From Hirundichthys speculiger (Eukaryota; Chordata; Actinopteri; Beloniformes; Exocoetidae), in contig JAGFBZ010000849.1 of assembly GCA_018398805.1 (NCBI GenBank), positions 1 to 64,000 on the forward strand: DNA of 64,000 nt, written 5' to 3'. Each line of letters opens with the position of its first letter. Within the stretch, counting starts at the first letter, position 1. Below, piece by piece: positions 37,237-49,200 of this stretch. The position numbers were made by a program, and so were the translations under genes. A model generated the notes under the pieces. It searched no databases. It saw only the letters and a program-made list of their open reading frames with translations, and had not been told where the DNA came from.

Positions 37237-40200
37237 ATGGCTTCGGCATCATGGTATCATCGTGACATCAGTCGTGTGCATGCAGAGGAACTGCTGGCAC
37301 GGGCAGGGAGGGATGGCAGCTACCTAGTGAGAGACAGTGAGTCTGTGCCAGGAGCCTATGCGTTATGCTTGTTGTGAGTACACACACACACGCACACACA
37401 GATTCAGCTGTTTATCAGATGGACATTTTATCTTTGTGATCCTAATCAAAACCATTAGCCTGTATAAAGTAGGGGTGTGAAAAAAAAATCGATTTGGCAA
37501 TATATCGCGATTTTTGGCCGCCCAGTATAATATTGATTATTTTTAAGGAAAATTGTTTAATTTTCACATTTAAATTGTTTAAAATTTAAATGTGCAAAAA
37601 CACTAATAATAAACAATAAATAGGTTGTTTTGCAGCAAATAATTTTGACTCAATTTGTCCTCTGAATGATCAATATCATCTGATGAACATATACAGCAAC
37701 TTGATTTTTCATCTCTACTTTTAATTTTGATATTAGCTGGGTAAAATATCACAATATATCGTGATATCGTGATAATATCATATGACCCAAGTATCATGAT
37801 ACATATCTTATTGCAAAGTACTTGCCAATACTCACCCGTAGTATAAAGTAGCCTGTATACATTTTATTGAATTTTTTAATTATGTTATAATAATAAAAAT
37901 TATAATAATCTGGCATTTAAAACAATAAAATGTTAAGCTTTGCACTCAAAATAAATCACCTTTGCAAAAGATTTTGAATGAAACTTTGCATATACTTTGG
38001 TTTTATGTGTTACGTGCCATTCCCCTCAGACAAAAACAAATCTGCTCTATGTAAACCAATAGTTTACTATTGTGAAATGCTTTTACTTGACATATAGAAA
38101 AGAAATTGGATTTTAAAGTGATTCAACAGCTTCAGTACCCCTGCCATATGCATCACCTGCACTGACATCTACCAGCAGGCCTCGTTTAATCTTTTGGACT
38201 GCTCTGTCCGAAAAAATGTCAGCTTCAACTATTCAAAGCTTAACTTGTGACTCCTTATTTCCCCGCTTACCCCTCTGTGTTCCTTGGGGCCCCTGAAAGT
38301 GGGCGGTAGCTCCCATAACTTGACTATGCTAACTGCTCATCGGCCCAAGCCAGACAGATTCCTGAAAGCTGAGTCTGGCTGCTCACCGTGCTGCCTCTTT
38401 CCTTTCATTCTTTTCTCAGTACATCATTCTCTCTCTTAGTGTCCTTCAGTTCTCCACAGTCATATATCTTCAGTCCTTTACTTTCATGGCTTCACTTTGT
38501 TCATATGATACACAGTAGCTGGTGTTCATGTTGCTGTATGTGCTGCTTGCAATGACTGATGGACGTGATGATAGAAGTTTCTATCACAGACATTGCCAAA
38601 ATAAGCCACATTAGTAATTAACTCAAGTCTTGTTAAAAATGTTGATGTCTTAAACTATAGCTAGATATGTAGTCCTTTTTTAAACAATTAAATTTGTTTT
38701 CCTTTGTACATTTGTCTGCCATTTAGTCTGTAATGCTTATAGTTGTTATTTCTGGTTTCCAAAGGTTTCAGTGTCACGTTCACACATATCGTATTCTTCC
38801 TGATGCTGATGGACTTCTCGCAGTTCAGGTGAGTGTTGTCATTCTTTTCCAGATGACAGTGAATGCTCTGTCTAAAAAAAAAAAAAAAAGTAAAGTCAAG
38901 AGTAAAAGAAAAACAGCATATTTCTGAAGCACTGTGCAAACTGCACAGCGTGCCAGAAAACCAGCCCATCTGTGGGGGCTAGAAGGATCAAACAATGGTT
39001 TGTTATTCCATGTTGTAAGGAGAACAGGAGAGTGTTTATGTTTCATCTCAGTACAGACTCTGTTACGACTTCAGTCACTCTGTTGACCAGTCACTTTGTT
39101 GCAGCCACATGGCAGAGATGCCATGTGGCTGCATGCTTTTGCCATGAGCTCATCAGCACAGAGGAGAAATTGTTTTTATGTCGCAGAGATTCCTACTCAA
39201 CCCACACGCCAAGTTAGTGACCAGAGGGTGTGCTTTTTTGTTATGTGTATGTATGGGGGTATTTGTATTAGACATAATGAGTCTGTTGGATGTGGCAGAG
39301 CTTGAGCCAAAGTTAGTATGTCTGTTTTTAATTCTGCGAGCAGGAGTTGGGGGTGGGGGGGCATTTAGTCAGCAAATGACCTAATTATTTGATGATAAAT
39401 AATCCACACAAGCATAAGGTTTCCATAATTGCGCACACTAGCACTTTAAAGGTATATGTCAGAATCCAATGATGAATTTAATACCAATTGCCTGGCAGTT
39501 GTTTTTAAAGACTGACTTGGAACTTTCCTCTGCTTTCCAGTAAAAACATTAAATTTTGTTACTATTTCAGTTGTTTTTCCACTGCCATCTATATAACCTC
39601 CAGTATGTGTTTTCCCCCCACTGGATTTGCTCCACTAACTCACAAGTCGCATGCTTGCCTTTTTGTTTTTCCAAGACGGCCATGGAGATATTTAGAGGCC
39701 AATTTTGTCTTTCACTGTCTCTTATTCCTTTTCATTTCTTTTAAACTGCTTTTCAAGAGCTCTTTGTGGTTATAAAAAATACTGTTTGAAGAGTTTCTGG
39801 CAAAACAGACAGGTAGCTCAAGCCAAAAAACGGTTTCTCTCACCGCAAAATGAAAACAAAAACTTCTAAAAAGAGGGCACAGGAAAAGAGCTTGCTCGGC
39901 ATTGTGGTCTAATGTGTACCACGTTGAACTGGTCGATGTGAATGGTAGCCCTGTGAGCGCATAATGTTAATTTCTGCCTGTGCTGCTTGAAGGCTGACTA
40001 AAGTTCAGTTATGTACTGTAGATTTTTTGTGCAAAGTCATAAAGGAGGCTTGCCTGTGCTTGTGGTTTGATTTAATATTTTATGGTGCAGCAATCTTCCC
40101 TGCAAAAGGACATTTTTCTTTTTGCCGGGGCTCTCTTAGACTGACCAGGAATGTTGGACCCTCTCTAGCCAGGAAGTACCGTCAGTGATGTCACCTCTCC

Positions 40201-43200
40201 ACTGGGTTACAGGTTTCTTAAACCCCCTGAGATGCTGTTTATCGGAGCACATCATCTGTATGTGCTTTTTCAGTCATGCAAATAATACTTCTGCTTTGTT
40301 GAACTAAGATTTACTAAGAGAAGTGGGGGAAGGGTCCACTGACAACCAGATCAAGTGTACAAGTCAAATTTGGTCAGTTTTTTTTTTAAGTTTAAATTTA
40401 TATATATATAATTCACAATAATACACTTAAAACTCACTCATGTTCACACATAACCTTGTGACAGAGTAGCCCGTCACTGGTTGCAGGAGAGCACCCCCCC
40501 CCTCAGTTTCAGTCACAACCACCAGATTTTTGTTCACACCGCAGCAGGCTTATAATATCATTTCACAGGCCTTTCCTACTAAGGGTGCACACTTAGTAGC
40601 TTTGACTCTGTTACTCACCAGCATAGTGTTCCAGCATTGAAACAGAGGCAATAAACCAATCACCCTGCCATATGTCCCCCAAGCAGGAAGTGATGTCACC
40701 AGTACAAGGTGGTTAATTTTTACATTTAACTGTTTATTTTCTGTTTTTTTATTTTTGTAAATGGGGGGTTGTTGAAAATAAAGTATCAATGTAGCTTGAT
40801 GTTGTTTAAAAATAGTAATAAGTTGTGAGATAAATGGTAAAATCTTGGCTAATTTCCGTAGACCAATTAGCCCAGTGGGAGGGGCTAATGCCTTTAAAAA
40901 GAGTGTTTGTAAGACAGGAGAGGGTTCATATGGAGGTGGACATGGACAGCTACAAGGTAGAAAGTAAACTGCAATGCTTGTGTTTGGGACTGATGCGCAT
41001 TGACTGAAGCAGTGTTCCTGTTCAGATTTTTGTATATTTCTGTCTATAGTTTTTTTTTTTCTCGCACATCACTGTAAATATTTTTTTGGTCACTTTGCAC
41101 AGGTGGAGGTGAGCACAATAAACTGTCAAACTGTCACCGACCTGTGACTGTGCCATCATTATGTCACAAACTACACAAAAAGAACTCACAAACCTTCTTG
41201 CTCTGCATGTAATAAAAAGAAATAAAAAAAATGTTTGTATGAGAATTTCTTCAAAATAAGTTTAGAAAAACCAAAACAAGACATGATGTTTCTAAGGTGA
41301 ACGTGAAATCCATTGCTGGACATACAGTGAACCTGCTGCTGAAATATGTGTGTGTCCCACAGACAACACAGGGGGTGCAGGTGAACTGTTTCCGGACACT
41401 GGAGGACTTGGTCTTGGGGTACCAGCACCCCCACAAAGGCTTGGTCACTCCTCTTCTTTATCCTGTTCCACGTGATACAGACACAGGCGACGAGAGCTCC
41501 GGTGGGTCATCAGCTGTTTTCACCAAGATGTTAAATTTGTATCATTTGGTCAAATGTAAAGCACTCAGTCAATTCAGCTTTATTCAGTTTGGTTCAGTTC
41601 AATAACAGTTAATTAATCCTCAGAAGGAAATTATTTGTAGCAGTATCTTTCATAATTTATGCTTTTTCAAAGAGTCTTTGTAGATGGATCTCCTGTAGTG
41701 ATCTGTGTTTCAGTGAATCTGAAGAAGCCTCTGACTGAAGACAGTGTTGTTGAATCAATGTGTTGTAAAGAGGATGCTCAGGGTTGTTTTTTGTTTTTTA
41801 AATTTATTTAATGAAGTATCCTTCTTTGCACTATAATTTCTCCAGAACAGTCCCTAGAACAGATTCTGATCTTTATGAACTGTGTCCTTTTAAAATTGAA
41901 ATTGTAATCAGGGCTTCAATATCCTCTTCTTTCAGCTAATGTATTTGTTGCTAACTCTTAATGATGGATTTTATCATATTTTTTTCTGTGCCCAGACGAT
42001 GAGAAGTCACCTTCCATTGCAGCCTCTGTCCACACAGTACTCTCTACAGGACCGCCTGCAAAACCAGCACCTCATGCTCTTTTCTTGGAGAAGCTGCAAG
42101 AGCTGAATCCATCCAAGTATTATTATTTGACTATTTTTGTTAAACCTTTTTCCCCCTTATGTAGCTGCATGTATAACTTTACTTGACATAGTATATGCCT
42201 TCCAGGTGAGGTTTACATCTTATGTAGCATCGCATTAGTTTATCCATGTGCTGCCACATGAACATGTTCATAACTTTAGTTTTAGAGTCACATGCACCTG
42301 CTGGCAGTCAAGCATATAGAGTACTTGTGAAACACTCTTGTGTGTAACTATTTTTTTGTCCTATTAATAAACACTGTTGCTGTTGTAGCTGCTGTATGGT
42401 AAACACTTTGCTTCTCACTAGTTTCAGTGGGTTTTTTGTTGTGTGTGTGAGATGACTCTTAAAGTCAAATGCAAGCAGCAACAATAATGAGAAAATTGAT
42501 ATGCATGCTTTACAACACATCCTAGTCTGAATTCTGCCTTTTTTGTTTATCGACAGTGCTGCAGGTGATGTGATTGATCTGATCAGTGACTACCTCTTCA
42601 ATCAGCTGCCTCTAGACATTGAGAATGTCCATAAGGGGGCAACAACTTTATGCCACCTCAAGCGTACCCTGAGTACATTCTGTCAAGGTGTAAACAGGTT
42701 ATTATCAGTCTACTTTTGGATTTATTTGCATGTACTGGTTTTCCTTGAGCACCATATAAAGTTGCAAGCCAAGCTGATTGTTGGTTTAATTTTCCCACAA
42801 TTTTGACAACATGAGACATATTGATCTATGACAATAAAACAAAAGTTGTGCACTGTTTGTCCCCCAGTGAGATTGATCTGACTCTCTCAAGTCTGGAAAC
42901 CTTGGCCAAGGTCTTTGATCATCCTAGCTGCTCATTAACATGCCCCAAGGCACAGGTACCAATACAGACCACTGCTTTTCCAAAATGGCAGCTCAGTGCT
43001 GTTAGTTACGAAGGTCTTCTCGTTTATGTTTATATACTCAAACCCATTGTGGCATTTTCCCTGTGTTTTGGGAAACAAGAGTCCAGAGATGGAGATTGAC
43101 GGCTTACTGTGTAAGATCTCAGCCTTGGCTAGCCTTCTGTCTACGTTGGAGAAAAAGGTATGATGATAAATTAAGACAGCAGAGGAAATTACCATCCATT

Positions 43201-46200
43201 GATGGCTTTTCTTATTTGCCAAATACAGTCAGTGCATTTACAATAAAGAAACAGTTGCTGTGTTACAGTTTAATGATTGTCAAAGACTAAAAAGAAAAAA
43301 AAATCTTGTTTGCAATGTGAGTTTTTTTTTTTAAGCTTAACTTTGCGATATTTTCTGTCCATAAAGGTATTACAAGCACTACAAGATGCTGTGACCAATC
43401 ACAATTTGGCAGCACAGCCGAGCTCACCCTCTCCTGAACCAGCCCCTACCTTTGTAACACCTGTAAAGAACAATGCCAGACAGTTGCCTGTCCACTCCTT
43501 TCAGGTGAACAGTGAGACATTACAATCAGTCAGTTCTAGTCTAAGACTGTTTTCTGGCTCATTCTGTCTTTGGAAATGTTGACACAAAACAAGACGCATC
43601 AGCTGATTTCCCTGTGTGTGTATGTGTGCAGGTGAAGATGGTGAGGTATGGCAGACAAACTGTTTCTGTGGATGTGGACACAGGAGTACTGCTGTTTGAC
43701 AGGAAGGCTGGCTCATTTAGCATAGAAAGGGTCTCACATGCCAGAAGTAGGAAAATATTATGTTTTTTTTTTTTTTTTTAAATATATCTTGCAATGTTAT
43801 CTTATTTGCAATAAGCCTAATGTGTGCATGCATCAGTTCTTCAGATTGTCAAGTTCCAGAGCAGTCCGGCCAAGGTACGAGTGGTGGTGGACAGCTACCA
43901 CAGCACACCGCGGGAGATGACGTTTGAGAGTGTGCGGGTAAGGCAGGATGATAACATTTATTATCACCGTGATCCATAATTGCTTTTGCTGTAACTTACC
44001 TTGATCTGTTTCAGAAATGTGACTCCTTCTGCCAGCTCCTCCTGCTGATGAAGTCAAGGCACTCCCAGCGGATGGAACCTGACGTGGTCTCTGTGTTTGT
44101 TGGCACATGGAATATGGGTAGTCATTTATACACTGACAGCCATTTTCACTGTCGAGCAACAGTGAAGCCACTTTTGCACAGAATTAAAGCATGGAGAATA
44201 TTTTTGATTGACTTGTTTATTGCATTTCTTTATGTGCGCAGGTGGTTCCCCTCCTCCTCGAAGCCTGCAGTCATGGGTGACCTGCTGCGGTTTGGGACAC
44301 ACCCCCGATGAGTCGACGCTTTACTCCCTCTTGACATCTATGCATTTGGGACTCAAGAAAACCCTCAGGGCGAGAGGGAGTGGACAGAACATATCAAAGC
44401 AACCCTTCGCAGCTACACTCAGATTGACTTCAAACAAGTAATTCTCCTTTCTCAACTTTGTCTAAACTTAATTTGGGAGTTATTTTGTCTTAATGGAGCT
44501 CCTCCTCATACATATAAAATTACGTGAATTTTGTAGCTCTAGTGGGAGCATTACTAAGTATGATAAATTGTGTCAAGATCTGATTTTGATAATGTTTTAC
44601 TGTTTATTGTTTTGCCTTCTTATTTGTTCTTGGTGTTTCACTTTCTTAGCAGAGAAATTTGTCGATTTAGGCAGACTGTTGAGGAGTTTTGAGCTTATAA
44701 ACTGTGAAGTCTTGTAAAAATTACGGCCCCTCCCATCACTCCTGTGGACTGTTAGTCCTCTGTCCACTATAAGCCGTTTTAGTCACATGAATCAAGGTGT
44801 GAATGTTTGTGAAACTATCTTGGTAGGAGATTCAAGGCTGCATTTTCACTGTTCAATAGGTAATATCTGAGTTCCCTTCTTTTACTTCTTTTTCAAACCA
44901 GGACTTTTCTGTCCAAAACGTGTACAATATTGTTCTCAAAAGAGTGTCCCTTACATCTGAGGTGCAGATGGACCATTGAACCTGATGAGCTGGCTGTCCC
45001 GTGTGGTTCCATGAGTTTGTAGAATTGCTATTTAGTTTCCCCACTATAAAGGCCTGTGCACTTCTCACTGCGCTGGGCTATATATACAACGCTGCTTAGT
45101 TTTAATTTGGGTGTCTTTGGGTGTTTTTGTCTGAGGGTGGTGTGTGGTTTGAAATGGACTGATATGCTGTGTTTCTCAGGCAGTCCTGCCATGTGTGGAA
45201 TGTCAACATTTTTTTGCCCCTCCTTTTTTCTTCTATGATTAGTGTTGTGGTATTTTTTCCAGATTTCTTGGCTGATTTGTCAAAGTTCCAGTTGGGATAT
45301 CTGCAGACTGGAAGTGCTGTCCTGATGTGTTTTTATTCCTTTTTATTTTTCTTCTTGTTATTTTCTGCATCCTTTAAGGCAAACTTGATTTTGCTGTCCA
45401 CTAGGCTTGGGCGGTATCCAAATTTTGATACCGTCAAACTTCTCTCACATTTTACCGGGGTATACGGTATTACCGCGACTATTAAGGCGAACAAACACCA
45501 CCGGCGGACGCCGCCCATCAAAACAGCCGTCCCCATTATGTGCGCCGCCGCGGGACTTTACGCCTGGAAAAAAAAGGCGAGTTTACCTCGAAACAGCAGT
45601 TCAGTGCTTCAATATAAAGTTGGCTTAACTACAGTTGTTATTTCTTTGTGTATTTCTTGCTTTTCACTGTAGTTTTAACTGTTCCTTCTCTGCTGCAGCT
45701 GCCTGCAGCCTGTCTCCTGCAGCGCTGAAACACGCTTTACAGTAAAGTGTCTGATGCGGGACGTTTTATGTCCTATAAGTTCTTTAACATAAAAGTCCAA
45801 CATTATTAGTTTCATTAGAAGCTTTTATTTTGAAGCAGCAAGTTCAGGAAGTGTTGTTTTCATAGTCAGTACCTTAACAGGACGAGTCAAACGGGCGAGC
45901 GAGTCAGCTGCGAGCGAACATGAATAAACGGTAAAATAAAGCAGAACACACAGCGGTACAGGAGAGAAACTAAACTTTAAACCACAGAAATCATTCATTG
46001 CATTTTAAGACGGTATTGAAACTGATACCGCTGCTATTTTTGAATACCGGAAGTTTACGGTATTACTGTAATACCGCCCAAGCCTACTGTCCACTGAGTT
46101 GATATGTTTAATGAAGGCCTCTACTTCTTTTGGTTTGTATTTCGGCCCAGGTTTTTGTTCACATACCTGAACCAGTGGCTTGCTATTGTTCCCTTGTTGG

Positions 46201-49200
46201 AGGTCAGTGCTCTGTTTTCCATTTCCTCCATGTAGATGTTGGCAGCAATGAGTGACACTGGAGAACCTATCTGAGTTTCTGTCTTAAAATTGTGCACTAC
46301 ACCTTAAACAGGTGGTGGCGAAGCAGAGGTCCAGCAGGGCACAGATCTGGGCTGAAGTAAACTTGGTCCAATCTTCTAAAGTTCCATCTTGCTTTAGTCA
46401 TTTCCCGACAGTCTCCACTGGCTCAGACGTAGATATGACAGTGAAAAGCAGAGTGACATTAAATCACACAGTGGTTTCACCTGGAACCAGTCTCGGATGT
46501 TGGCTTTTGTCTGTCTGTAGAGCTCTGTATGTAATGTGGAGTGTTTTCAACCAGAGGATCTAAGGTGGTGGTGAGGTATTTTCCAATATTGTAGTTGACT
46601 GTGTTGATGCTGCTGCTGATGGGTCTGAGTGGTGCTTTTTCCTCCTGTATCTTAGGGAGTTTGTGGTAATAAGCTTGGTTAATTCTATTTTCCTTTTTCA
46701 GTTTTCGATAGGTAGTCTGTGACTTTCTTCTCATAGCCACTTGTTGGATCCCTCTTCAGAGTTTCGGAAGTGGTGCTGTCACTTAATAAAATCATTATTT
46801 TTTCATGGTAGTCTGCTTAAAAAATGGTTATGTGTATGTTTTTTTTTTGTGGCACTAGTGGCCTCCAACCCCCAGTAAGAGAAAGAGGTAAGGAACCAGG
46901 GTAGAGAGAGAACAGGGAAGACATGTGGCTGTGGGCCACAGGCTGAGAGTCGAACCCACGACTGCTGCAGACTACTGCAGCCCCTGTACGTGCCCCAGCC
47001 ACTGCACTACCAGGGCGGCCCAATGGTTATGTTTTTATCTCGGGAGGTAACTGTCTTTCTTTCCTGGAGTGTCGAGTTGGATGAGGACGTTTTCCCACCG
47101 GTCATAACTCCCGTTACCTTCATCCTCAGTTTTTCTGCTTCTGCCTCAGTTATGTTTATGCTCCTTATTTTGACTCTGTGCAGTGATTAGGTCCACCACT
47201 GTTTGTTGTGGAAATAAGACAAAGTTCAATCCTTTAACTAAAACATTTTTCTCCAGTTGGATGACCTCCCTGTCTGATGTGTTTTTCATCCACTGTTCCT
47301 GGGTTTCCATGCATGTGGTGGCTTCGTCTTTTGTTTGGTGGTGTCAAATCGCTGTTTTTGCTCTCAGCTGTAGAATTTGAAATATGGATATCCAAACTGG
47401 GCCATTGTCAAGTCAGCCAAGGAACCTGGAAAAAAAAACACTTCAACACTAAGCAGAGGAAAAGAAAAAGGGGTGCAAAAATGTTGTCATACCATATGTA
47501 GCAGGAGTGTCTCCAAGGGCGGACTGGTAATATGTGGATTCTGGAAAGGTCCAGAATAGCCGTCTGGTCTATGGCCGTCAGCCTTGTTCAATAACCAAAA
47601 TTTATAGTATATATAGTGGTCGGTGTGTTCAGTTTCCAGTGTTGTAATATGTTGTTGTGTCCCTTTTTTAGCCATTGCTTTCTCTCTATCCAATACAGGC
47701 CACTAGAAAATATTTTAAAAAGATGCTGATATGACATATAAAACATAACCTGCTTACTGCTGCTGACTAAATGGTGAATAATCTACTCTGTTGGGTTCAT
47801 AAATGTGTAAATCTGATTCTGATGGAGTCAGTGCCTCACCAGCGATGAATCACACCACATGTCACTGGTTATGAGGCATTATTTATGTCTACATATCAGA
47901 AAATCTTCATTTCTAACAGAAAAGGGATATTTTAAATAAATGTATGGTTTATAAAGCTACTTTGTCATCTTTGACTATCTTTGAGTATTTTTGCAGTATC
48001 AACAATGTGTCAAGGTGGCTAATTCTTACACAGAATAGACCTAAAAGGCTAAAAATGTAATAGGATTTAGGAAAACCAAATCTGTGTTATTTTTCTTGTC
48101 TAGGTATCAAATAATATGTTTATCCAAAGTGTTAGAATTTTGGAGGTATAAGTACAGGTCTAATGGTTGTCATTCCAAGTAATGCTAATAAACAAATGTT
48201 AATTAAGTATATCTGATATAGATATAGATTTTTTTCTGTTCAAAATGCAAGCATATAAGTAACTGTAAAATAGCAGTATAAAAGACAATGTTTATGTTCA
48301 TTTTTGTTTTGAAGATGCAAGTCATGATTAGTCGTTCTTTAATATTAGTGTTCTTGAGTTCTTGAATAAACAATCATAAATAGTTCGTATGTGTTGGGGT
48401 TGTTATGGCAATGACAGTATATCACTAAAGCACCCCCCACCCCCGGTTATTGGTCGGCCTATTTGGGGGCGAAAGTCCAGGGCCGTTTTTTAGTCCCAGT
48501 CCCAGTCCCTTTAGTGTCTCAGAAACTCAGATGGATCCACTCTTAAAGAGTGAAGAGTCATTGTGGCGTACCAGTCAGACGTGTAGGCCTTTCTGGCCTG
48601 CACACCTGCTCTCGTTAACACACCAGTATAAATATTCCCACAATTAGGAGATGCTACTAATGAATAGAAGGTACATTGCATTAAATAAAGAGATGGATGC
48701 CTGATGGAGTCAGAATACAGAGATGAGAAGTGCAGTGACGTGTTAATGTTTTGCACAGAGATGGGCTGGTCTTCAGTGGAATGGAGAACAGTAGGGATGA
48801 TTCCCTGCAGTGTTCTGTATGACAGCGGAGCTGAGTGAATCTGCTGGAGATGAGCTTTGTTGACTCTGCAGTGAGTCATGGAGAGGTTGGGACGGATTGA
48901 TGATGCGGAGGACTTTGCTTAGTTAATCCCAGTTCCTCACTGAGTCAAGGAAATCTGAAGGATCTGAGGTTTCTCAAAAAGTAGAATCTGCTTATCACCT
49001 TCTTGTACACAGCATCAGTGTCAGGCCTCCAATCCAGCAATTCAAAAAGTGCTTAAGATTTTTGTGGGTACTCTTTTTACACACAAACCTGACACCTTAA
49101 CCTGTTATCATTAAAATGACTGATTGTAGAATCTTCCAGAACAATATTACTGGTTTATTCAATAAGCCTTTTTATTTTGTTTGCCACTCTGCCGATTTTT

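Larger units (their letters stand above)
44860..47700 (-). mobile_element. Penelope-like retroelement, decayed and interrupted
   Basis: The minus strand carries pieces in the order of a Penelope-like element. At about 46480-46740: [20 protein letters not shown] then [20 protein letters not shown] (the LPKIHK..PLRPIVSS block of the reverse transcriptase). At about 46140-46280: [20 protein letters not shown] (the GSPVSPxxANLYME block). At about 44870-45000: [20 protein letters not shown], then in a shifted frame WFEKEVKEG (the GIY-YIG endonuclease end, family pattern GHSFED..WFERGVKEA). Frames are broken, so it is inactive. A hAT MITE and a SINE have inserted into it. It fills most of inppl1 intron 12. 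The outer borders are approximate. Confidence 0.82.

Noticed and set aside
40620..41160. Possible LTR or other repeat in inppl1 intron 2
   Set aside because: It looks like dispersed sequence ('gtttgtaagacaggagaggg', 'cacaataaactgtcaaactg'), but I could not find paired ends or coding traces to support a call.
45169..45672. 167-residue plus-strand frame in intron 12
   Set aside because: It spans Penelope-like debris and the start of a hAT MITE, so it is a chance frame.
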